From Cryptomeria japonica (lineage: Eukaryota; Streptophyta; Pinopsida; Cupressales; Cupressaceae): DNA of 64,000 nt. The notes beneath the pieces were generated by a model, which saw nothing but the letters and a program-made list of their open reading frames with translations, did not search any database and was not told the origin of the DNA. The DNA lies in NCBI RefSeq assembly GCF_030272615.1, contig NC_081410.1, positions 141,323,349-141,387,348 of the forward strand, written 5' to 3'. The translations under genes were made by a program, and so were the position numbers. This document shows, piece after piece, positions 37,201 through 49,200 of the stretch. Within the stretch, counting starts at the first letter, position 1. Every line of letters starts with the position of its first letter.

Positions 37201-40200
37201 TTGTGTAAATGTTGAGGGATGTTTCTTTTACTAGATGCGAGAGATGCAATGCGAGTGGATTTCTTGACCATAACACTGCAACTGGTTGTCCACCTACCAG
37301 GGGCTTTACCGGGCTTACAAGACACATATAGAGGGTTTTCTGGCATCGCATATTCTGATTCCCATTTTCGATTCATAATTTCCATATGAAACAAAACCAA
37401 GTTACATTTAGGACTTTTCATTTTTGTGAATAAAGAACGTTGGTTAGGGTTTTTTTGAGGTTAGAAGCTAGCAAAATCTGAGGACAAAAATTCTGAACCA
37501 ATGATTCAATAAGATCCTAGGGACAAAAATATGACTCTCCATGCTCAGATACTGGAACTTAAGAATTGTCCCCCATGATGCATGCTCCTCCACACACCAT
37601 CTCCAATATAATTTGGTAGCAAGAACTGTATTATTATAGAGAGAAGATCTCATACTTAACCACCTCCCTCATTATGCAAACAAATCTTGTCCCATTAACA
37701 TGTCTGCAGCTAAAAATAGACAACTAAAAATAAAAAATACCACCTAAGACTACTGCCTAAGACTGCCGCAGTTAACTGCAGTGTTTATTATGCATCTAAA
37801 ACATAAAATAAAATAAAAGAACTGCACTGTCGCAGTTGTGAAGCCTATACACGTCTTGCATGTCTTCATAACCTCTATCTCTCCCAAAGGTCAGCATCCT
37901 AGGGACGAAAATATGACTCTCCATGCTCAGATACTGGAGCTTAAGAATTGTCCCCCATGATGCATGCTCCTCCACACACCATCTCCAATATAATTTGATA
38001 CCAAGAACTGTATAATTAAAGAGGGAAGATCTCATACTTAACCACCTCCCTCATTATGCTAACAAATCTTATCCCAATAAATATGTATGCAGCTAAAAAT
38101 AAAAAATACCACCTAAGACTACTGCCTAAGACTGCTGCACTTAACTGCAGTGTTTATTATGCATCTAAAAAATAAAATTAAATAAAAGAACTGCACTCTC
38201 ACAGTTGTGAAGCCTATACACATCTTGCATGTCTTCAATCTCCCCCTAGATGAACAACGGGGAGGAGTCCAAACTGATTTCATAACTCAACAAAACTGGT
38301 TGTAGGGCAAAAACTGTGATTCCATGTGCCCATCGTGAACCAAATCACAGATCTCTTCATTCATAGCATCAATCCATACTTGTTCTCCAACTGCTTCGTA
38401 CACAGGAGGGTCATCTTGAATTGAACTAAACGAGGCAAAATTGGCAACTGGATTTGTAGTAGAGCTCCTCTAATAAATGTCATGCAAACTTCGTACCTTG
38501 CATGAAGAGCTTGGACTTGAAGCTGGGCTAGAACTATCACCTGAAGATGTGCTAGCTTGAGAACTTGGTGGACTTGAGCATGGAGGACTCGAATTTGAGC
38601 TAGCATTGGAGCTTGAACTTCCACTTGAGCTTATGGGGTGAGGAGGAACTTGATCATCTTCAAAACCAATTATGAGTGGTATGGTTTGTTGAACACCTTT
38701 CTCCCAATGCCATACTTCCCTCCCCCTTCGTCAAAAATTGCATCTCAACTAATGATCTATTTCTTTGTGTTAAGGTTATAGAATTTGTACCCTTTGGTTG
38801 CATCTAAATAGCCCACAAAGATAGAAAGATGGGATTTTACATCCAATTTCGTCCAGTTTTGATTTGGAACATGAACATATGTAGGACAGCCAAATACACA
38901 CAAGTGAGCCACTGAAGGCTTGTGACCACTCCAAGCCTCCTTTGGAGTGATATTCTTAAGAGACTTGGTAGGGCTTCTATTCAGAATGTATGTTGTGGTG
39001 GCTATTGCTAATCCCCAATAGCAATTTGGAAGATTTTTGGACTGTAGCATGCTTCGTACCATCTCCACAATGGTACGGTTTTTCCTTTCTACAACACCAT
39101 TTTGTTGGGGGGGTGTAGGCTGTAGTGAGTTGTCTCTTGATGCCATTAGTGCTACAAAAATCAGCAAATTCTTTTGAAGTAAATTCTCCCCCTCTATCAG
39201 TTCTGAGAATTTTCAAAAAATACCCGCTTTGCTTTTTAGTTATAGCCTTAAAATATTTGAAACATGCAAAAGCTTCAAATTTCTTCCTGAGAAAATAAAC
39301 CCATGTCTAGCGTAATAAATCAAGGAAAGTCAAAAAATATAGATTCTTACCCAACGATTCCTCTTGCATGTCACCACAGATGTCAGCATGCACAAGCTCT
39401 AGAGGAGATTTTGCCCTCCATGATTCGTTCATCGAAAAACTGTCTCGATGCTGCTTGCCGAGAGTGCACCCTAAACACACTCCTTTTGCCTGAATTTCAA
39501 GAAGTCCTCTCACAACATTCTTCTTGCGAAGCCAACTTAGTCCTTGAAAATTTACATGACCATAGCGTTGGTGCCATAACCACAAATAATTTGTGGTTGT
39601 TGTTATCACAAAAGCTTGCACCCTTGCTGAGCTATCAACTCAGCAACCTTGTGAAACATGGAAACAACCCCGAATTGTGGGACCTTGCGCAAGGGGGTTG
39701 AATCTTCGGAGAAGGCCGGCTTCCTTCTCAATCCAGGTGTCAGCGTTGAACCAACTCAACACTTCAAAACTAACTCCTAGGCCTATCCTAACAAATTGCA
39801 GAGGTAAAGGGAAGAGAGAAATGTTTGAAATAAAAGGAGGTGATGCACTAAGAAGAGATTGTTCCTCTCCCTACCCAAAATGACACAAAGAATCGACTAA
39901 AAAACCGAGGAGATGCACAAACTTCAATTGTATGAGTGACTCCAATGCATGTATGGAGGTTAGAATTCGCTGAATGCCAAGAGGGGAGAAGGTTTCCCAC
40001 AAGTCACACTCAGAAATAAGTTAACACAACATAAATGAGAGAAGAGCCACAAAACATACACCTATGATGAAGGTAAGAAAACATACACGGCATACATAAG
40101 TTGAAAGAAGGCAAGAATTGGTTATTTCAATTGATTATAAGGCCAATGGCCAACTTACAGTTGCAAAATACAGAATAATACAAGAGAAGTGAGAGAGCAT

Positions 40201-43200
40201 AGAATAGCTCAAGCCAGTAGGGAGAGAACCCTTTACAATGAGGCTTAACAACCTTTATATAGAAAAATGGTTACAACAGTGATCATGACCCCTATATGTC
40301 AATCTGGGAGTGCAAGGAAGTGCATGCACTTGACTTTTGTACATGCAAGCTACCTAGCCATACCCACAAAAGGCAACCCTGAGAAGGGTGGATTGACTAA
40401 CCTTCCAAAGTCAGAGTATGCAGACATGACATAAGTCATTACAACAAGCATGGCCCCGTACCTCCCTTGATGAAAATCCTACCAAAAACATTAAATGCAC
40501 CCTTGTGGCTCCACAAAAGAAGATGCACAAGTCACAAAAGTCATCGGAGCATTTAAAGATTTGAGTGTCGATCACGCCATCCGGAAGTGTTGCAAGCCAG
40601 AAGGAGTTTGGGAAACTTCGAAGCCCTGGATCACCGAAGTTGGGGAAACTTCGGAGACCTGGGAACCTCGGGATTCCGGAGTTCCGGTGTTGAGGAAGAG
40701 AAAACTTAGGAACTTCGGAGACCTGGGTCCCTGAAGTTGGGGGAACTTCAGAGACCTAGGTCACCGAAGTTGGGAAGACTAGCAACTTGGGAATTTTGGG
40801 GTTCCGGAGTTCCAAGGCAAGAGAACAAGAGACCAAGGAAGGGAACTTCAAAACCTTGGGGTTCCGGAGTTCCGGGGAAGAGAGAGGAAGAGAAGGCTTG
40901 GGAAAGGAACTTTCGACAAGACGACACTTCATACTTCATGATTCCATCGTCTTCTCTTGATCAACTGAGGCAGCACTGGTCCATAGAACTTATCTCTGAT
41001 TGGTTCTTACTGATGGACCAAGGGTGTCATAAAAATGACAAAAGTTGCCTTGAGAGCATGCATCCTGGTAGAAACCAAAGTGTGAGGAAAAATCATGCTC
41101 TTTGTCATATAAGCCTTTGCTACAAGATGATTGTTAGCTGATTTATCAAAACAATTGCAGCAATTATCTTAAACACAATCTTATAAGTTTTTTCTATCAT
41201 CTGCCCAATACTCGAGATTATGTTGTAACTTTGGCACATGCAAAATGTCATGAATAAAAGTAGTTTCTCCTTGCTTAGTTTTCACGGAAAGGGTACCTTT
41301 TCCCATTACATCAACCTCTTTATCATCACCAAATTTTTACTTGACTTCTTACAAAGTCATCTAAAATGACAAAGAGATCAGATTTACCTGTCATAAGATT
41401 TGAGCAGCCGCTGTCTAAGAACCACACATCATATTTAGGTGGTTCTGCAAAATTGTCTGCAAAGAATGTGGTGTGCTTGGCATCTTCAAAAGACTCTTCA
41501 ATATAATTGGCTCTTGATTTATTCAAATCAGATTTCTTCTTTCTGCATTCAAATTCATAGTGACCATGCCTTTCACAATACTGAAAAGCTTGCACTAGGC
41601 TCTCCGTTGAAATCCTTCCCAAAGAGGCCTTTCCATTTTACCATTCAAATCATGGAGGATGCCTTTTGGAGCCACAAGAACCATAAATTGATAAATTGGT
41701 AAAGCTTGAATAATAGCTTTAAAAAGGATTATATAGCCAACCAAAGAAAGGTATAAATATGTCCACTGACTAATACGATATTCAACAGATTCTAACATAA
41801 TATTCTAATCTATTTTCCCAAGACAAGTAGAAGATAAAGGGATATCAAATATTTGAAAGGAGTACAAGCAACCTAAAAATTAAGAATATAAACAATATGT
41901 TCATAAAGTTGAGTATAAATATGGAAAAAGAAAACTTCACTCAACAATTGACTCGATGCCCTCATAATGCCAGTTTCTCACCTAAGAGAAATAGATTCTT
42001 CAAGAGTGGCATTGCTCATCAAAGTTTCATCCATAAACTAATGATGTGAAAGCAGACCCATAACCTAAAAATGTGAAATCCAGAACACTTCAAGGGTTTT
42101 AGAAATCTGCCAAGTCCTGCCAACATTTATATATGCAATGCTCATTAGTAATGCAAATCACTCACGGTAAAGACCAAGGCCACTATTAACTGTAGATTAC
42201 AATTCAGATATGGACTTACGCGCTTGTTCCTTCAGGTGCCATTTGCTGTGAGTTTCCTTCAATGCTCCACAAGATATCTTTTGCACCTTCACACCTTGTC
42301 TACAAACATCTCTGGGACTGCCAAATCGTTTCACCAGCTCTGTATGGATTGGAGTAGTCTATCAATTGGAAGGGGCCTGGAAATTATCTACTCTGAATAT
42401 TCCCACCCCCATGTTGACTTAGTCCGAAGATATCTCCTCTCCTAGTCTTTTGTTCACTATACAGAATTCGGATATGGGCTCTGCCTCTTAAAACACATCC
42501 AGACCAGATTCGCACTTGACCCAACTTCTAGACTGCAATACAGGTGCCACATGGATTTTCCACAAGACTTGCGCAGCAGAGATAAGTCTTCCAGGAGCTC
42601 CATTAAATCTCTATCCTTCACGGCAGCGGCAGAGAACCATCCCGTCAAATGTCACACAAAATAAATATTTATCGAACCCATTATAGAGACCAATATTTAA
42701 TATTCCGATAATTTCCAACACTTATATGCTACGTTTCACATTGTAGAAGTATTCTCATCACTTGTTATGGAATATTAAACCCCAATCTATGCCCAGACGC
42801 AAATATATCTTATTTTGCCCAAAATCGTATTATGTTCTCCCACAGCTAAAGGAACAATAACATTCACATTAATATACAAAGCCTGACGTAATAATATTTA
42901 TCGCCTAGCATTACCAAGATTGGAGCCTTCGAAAGAAATATTAAAAAGATAACATCAAATTCACGGGAATACATATTTAACCATCAGCTAATAAGATAGT
43001 CAAAATGCCTTCAAAAATATTACGGTGGATATAAGTCTTTCCACATCGATTAATGAAAGGCCCATAGAAATTCATTTCCATGAAAATATGGAAGAATACA
43101 ATAACTAATCGCCTAACAGTAAATATATTCCTTTTATTGCAGATACCTTTATCTCTGTAATAAACCCTAAATCTTACAAATTTGTCTGCAATGGAGACTT

Positions 43201-46200
43201 CACAAATTTGTCCATCTGTGAACTCCATCGCAAATCCACCCTTAGAAGAACTAGGGTTTCGTCCAGCCCTTCTTTAATCTATTGAAGGTTTGCATCCTCG
43301 GAGATTCAGCTAATACAAAGCATCAGACAATTCTTAAAATCCAAAATCCATAAGCCTCCAAAATGAAGCCCAAACTGCCTTTTACAAAAACTCCTCAAGA
43401 AGCTTCCAAACTGCCTTTTATAAAAACTCCTCAAGAAGCTTCCAGAAGCCCTTTCATATTTCCCTCAGTTTTATATTTAGTTGTACAAATGGGAAATAAT
43501 AATAATAAAGTGACTTTTATTTTATTATTCTTTGTTGACATAAAAAGTCACTTTAATTACTTTATTAAATAATTCAATTAAGTTGTCATTAAATTTGATA
43601 TAATTTGACAGCTTAAAACTTAATTATTTATTTGACTTTTTAATGTCCCAAAAAGGGAACATTACAGAGGTACTAAAGTCTAATGTTTTCTTCCTGTTGT
43701 GACATTTTCACAAATCGCCCCATTGCAAATGGGGACCCCCTCTTTCCTGCTTTCTGCATCTTGTTAGTTTAGGGTTTTGGCAGCGTAGCTGGTAATTTTG
43801 AGCTTTCAGTGTCAGAGTCTCAAGTATTGAAATGTGATCATGCCTAATTGCTATTAGGGTTTTGAAATTTTGTATAGGATCAAGTGTGTAAAATGTTAAC
43901 GTTTAAGTGATCCTAGATTTTTGTCTAAGTGTAGGCCTTTTGAGCGTAGACGTGTTTTAAACGTTCAAATCGGTGATATTTAAGTGTTTAAGAGTTTTAA
44001 GGTCCTTTAGGGGTTGTTTTCTTGCTCCTAGGAGGCAATTCAAGTTGAATTTGCACTTTATCCCGATGAAACTCCTTTTGTCTCACTCAAATTTTGCTAA
44101 ATTTGCCCAAGTCCCGATGCGTTTTATTGAAAATTTGAAGTGTCCAGATGTTTTTGAACAGAAAAATCATTAATTTCCCAATGAAAATCCATGATTTAGG
44201 GGTCTAAATGTCAAAATTCCTGATGCGAGGTGCTTTTACCCCCATATTTCCGATGACCCATGATTTTTCCCCACTCAAAATCCTGATGGGATATGAATTT
44301 CCACCAGAGTTTCGATGGACCTTATTTTTTACCCATTCAAATCCCTGATGGAGGGCGATTTTCCACCAGGTAGGGTAAAATTTGATAAGTGTTGGGAAAT
44401 CCTCTTCATGACCCACAATTTTCCCCTGGAGTGCAGATGACTTTGAAATTCATGTTCCTGATGCAGATCGATTTACCACCAAGGCAGTTAATGATCAAAT
44501 TTTGACGATGTTTATGCGGATAATTATTCCTGATGCAAGGCGATTTTCCCCAAGGCAGTTTTAATGGGATTTTGATCTAGGTGACTATCCAAATAGGGGT
44601 CAATTTTTCCCCAAGGTGATTTTTGAGACTTAAGTGATGAAAATGAATTAGATTTTGACTCCAAATGGGGAGCGATTTTCCCCCAAAGAGAAAATTTTAA
44701 TAAGTTTTATTTGGATTTTTAATCCAAATGTGGGGTGATTTCCCCCCGAGGGTCAAAAATTGGTTAAATTTAATAAATGGGCCCCAAATTTAATTGTTCT
44801 TGCAATGACTAAAAATTATTTAAAAATCAAAAAACAATTAATTAATTACTTGCAACAATAATTAATTAAAAGACACTTTCTAGAAGCAAGTTGATTTTCC
44901 CAAGCAAGTTATAAAAGCAAAGTTTTATCCCACATTGCTTGTGTGGTGAAAACCCAAGGAGAAAACAAGTTTAAAAGAGGGTGGCCAGCATTAAAATATT
45001 ATTAAACTTGCTAAGTGTTTGCATCCAGGTGGCTGATTTGGGTGATTTTTCCAGCTAGGCAAATTTTTTGTGAAGTGTCATTTTGACAGCATTGGAGCTG
45101 AAGTTTTGTTTTGAAGATCATTTTTTGTTTTGAAGATCATTTTCTGCCCAATTAGACCTGGGCGAAATTTTTTGGAGGCCATTGAGGCAAGCTTTAAGGG
45201 CGATTTTCCAAGGGAAATTTTTTGGAGGCCATTGAGGCAAGCTTTAAGGGCGATTTTCCAAGGGTGGCGCCATCATCCCAGCTGGGCGATTTTAGTTTTG
45301 GTGGAGATTTCCTCCATTTTTGGAGTGAAATACTTGCATTTGGGAGGCGCCATTGCTAGGTGTTGGCTGTGTTGTGCTCAGACCTGCGAATTTCTCCATG
45401 GCTGAAGGTGGTTCGACCTCCATTGTTGGCTGAAGCATCATTTTTCAGACTTTATTTTCACCACCCAGCTCATTCACACCTGGGCGATTTTGGTTGAAGA
45501 CCATTTTGAGAGCATTTTGAAGCATTTTCAGGGATCAACATTGATGTTGCAGGTCTGATACACCATTGTTGCAGGCTGCCCTCAGATTAAATTTTATTTC
45601 CAGCCACCTTCTTAGTTGAACGATTTCATTAGGAAAGCATTTTTATGACATTCTATGGTCATTTTTTGAGTTTGCCACCATTGTTTGAGGTGCTGGTAAG
45701 TCTGACTATTTTGACCTTGGCAAGGTTATTTTCATCATGCATTTGCATTCTATATGGCTGCAACATTATTTAAGTGTTTCAGGTTGTCTTCAAACTTATT
45801 GGCAGCCATTAGTGAGCTTGGAAAGGTGTCTTCAGACATTTTTTAAGTGAAAATTAGACTTTTCACACCTTTCCTAAGACATTTCCAGATTTGGTATACT
45901 CCTTTGAACCTTACTTTTGATAATTTTTTTGAGTATGCTAATGTTTTCAAACTTAGTTAAGTCTGAAAATGATGATTTCTAGAGGTTTTATGAGGGTTTT
46001 GACTCTATTCTTATCAATTTATGTTCTATTTTCAGAATTCATTAGAAATGTAGATGAAATTCCTGATTTCCATTCCTACAAAATGTCTAAACAATTAGAA
46101 ATCAGAACTTATCTAACTCTGAAAATAGCTATCAGGAAGATTTTTTCGAAGTTATTGACATCCAGCTTCATACGAGTACAATGTCAAAATCCAGAATTGG

Positions 46201-49200
46201 AGTTCGGAAGGAGCAATTGAAGATTGTCCAAGATGGATTCTATCCGAAATCCAAATTGTCATCCAGATGGAAGGAAATCGCAGACACGAACATGCACTTC
46301 CTGAATATGGAGCAGATGCGGCAAAGAATGTACGAAACAAGGAACCAAATTTTCTCTCCTACTTATGCGAATATCATTAGTGGTATCTATCATGCCACTG
46401 GATTTCCACAATCCATACAGTGCAGTGAGTTGATCCTGGAATGCGCAAGGCATTACGATCCTCTCTCCAGAATGATCAAGACTCCCAAGGGCATAACGAT
46501 TGCCTACACGCTATTGCCGAAGTGTTTGGAATCCCATGCAATGCAGACATGAAGGATAGGACAAAGGATGAATATGAGGCAAAGTATAAATCAAAGGCGG
46601 ATGCATGCAAGACCGTTGTAAACAAAGACACTCATGTGCACAGAATTGAAGCGAGGAATATAGCAACTTGGTATTCTTATTGAACCGAGTGATGGGGATG
46701 CCACAAGGTGCATTATATGAAGGATGGATGTTCTATTTTATCCAGGATTGTCTGAGAGGAACGATGATCAATAGGTCAAAAATGATCTGCGACAATCTTG
46801 ATTTCCAGTTGAGAAATGTGGAGAGATTCAGGTCATTCGTCATAACTTCTTACCTTGTGTATATACTTGCACGATTTGTCACATACAAAGGATTGATATG
46901 CAAAGGTGAGGTCGAGAATGGACAAGGGCAATACAGGAGCTATGAATGCTATCCACAATTGAGCATGTATAGAGTTGAAGATTACAGGAGGGTGAATGAT
47001 GCATTCACCATGTATATTACAAGGATGTTGCAAGGCGAAATCCACAAAAGGTTGTCCAAGGAGGCAACGGAATTAATTGAACAATATGGATCATGGTACA
47101 TATAGTTTCCCACTTTCACATACCTAAGGATTCAGGGCTTCCAATCCGAACCATACAAGCTTCCTAGGTATCCTACTGACAGAATGATCTTATTGGAAGT
47201 GATGAGACAACTTCTAGAATATAATTTCATCCAGAAGGAGAAGCATAGAACTGGGATGACTTTTCCTATCTCCATAGGAAAATCATTGGAAGTGTGCCAA
47301 ACCGTTGTTGTAGCTAGTACGGTGATTGAGGAGCTTGCATTCTATCGCTTTGCAACATACAAGAAAAGAGAAAGATTTGATCCACACAAGAAGGTTGGAA
47401 GGAACAGAGGAGATAGATTCATACACAAGCAAGACATTGAAGATTACTGGGACAACCTAATGGACGAGCAAGCAGTAAAGAGAAGAATGTGGTCCAGGAT
47501 GTTTGTGGATTTCATGAAAAAGTGTGAACTCTTTCTCATTCCTGATCAAGTATTGGATGATAAGGATCATACTCATCCACAATATGAAAATGAAATGAAG
47601 AGGTCTATCCTATTGCCTAGTTGGTCGGAGCAAGAGGTGACAAATTTGAATGAATTGATGAGAGAAGTCATAAGTTTCTCCAAAGGATGGGTAGACAAGC
47701 AAATGAACAGATTAGTAAATATGGGTATTATCTTCACATATGAGAAGATGAAACAGGAGGATTCTTCTTTCGAAGATGATCAAAGGACAATTAGTGATAT
47801 AAGAATTCATGCAGATGAAGAGAGTCAAGCTCCAAAGCGAAGGAAGAATTCACCAGGAGAAACTAGGGCTAAGGGGAAGAAGATTGAAGATGCAAAGAAG
47901 AAGCAAAATCTTGGTGTTCCTTTGTCTCCCCTCAGTTCCTCATAAATCAAGGACATTGATATGCCCAAACAAAGTAGAGAATTTGAACAATGTTCCAAGA
48001 CGGTGATTATACCAGATAATACTCAAGAGTTGCATGCCATAGCCACATCCACACCACCTAATGAAGATGATGATCAGCCGGGATCTCCCACTATCCTTTT
48101 GGAGGTTAGTTTGGGAAAGAATGTGTATGATTTGACCAAGGACAACGATGATGATGATGATGTTATCTCAACATTGAAGGAACTTGATCGAGAGATGTGT
48201 CTTGATGACGAGATGGAGATGACTATTATTCCCAATTGGCTAATGAAGAGCATGGAGAAAAGTAAGAGGATAATAGAGGCGCAGCCCATTGATGATATTG
48301 ATGACTACCTAGCTAGGAGCAATCAAGAGAAAGAGCCTAGGAGGGCTGAGATACTTTCACACATATCTAGAGATGAAACTGGAATGCGGATTGCACAGGT
48401 GGTCGTCCCCATTGGTGATGTGACTATGGATGCGGCTACTCCTATGGATTTCCAGATCACTTCAATTACCCTTGGACAAACTAAGAAAGAGCAAGAGTTC
48501 CAAGAACTCAATGATACAGTTTAGGTAATCAATGCCAGGGTGGACAGGGAGATTGAGGAGAAAGAGAAGAATAAAGAAGAGAATATCAGACTTAGAGAGT
48601 ATATTGCAAGGACAAGGCACGAGAATCCTGCCTTTGTTTCCCCTATTGTGGTTGATTGTGGACTTCAAACTGATTATGAGGCAGCAAGGACTACACTCTT
48701 GGAATTGGGAAAATGGATTGAAGATGTGAAAAGACAGGCGGATGATTTCCTTACTCAATTTGTCTAGGCTTTTGATAAGACAACGGCGCTTATATTCAGG
48801 ATACAGTATTTGGAGGGAGTTTGGGATGAATTCCAGCCTATTCAAGAGAAGACTATTCCCCGCCTCAGAGTTTTGAAGAGGATTCCTATGTCCATGTTGA
48901 TTAGGGAAGGAGTTGTGCATGATGGAGACGGATATGATTTCCATGGCTGGTATTGTTCATTAGCCATGAAGAAATCCACTTATGAGCACGCACGCAAGGA
49001 TTGTGCAGAGATGGAAGGATCAATCCAAGAGATACAATCAAAGATCCTTACATCTATTGAAAATTTATTGGGAGTAGATGTCAACGATGCCAGCGGTCTA
49101 CACTTAGCAGAGTTGAGAGATAAAGTGAAGTTCATGTACTTCGATCAGTTGGATTCTTTGAAGAAGAATTAGATGGATGATATGGTTTCCTTGCTGATTC

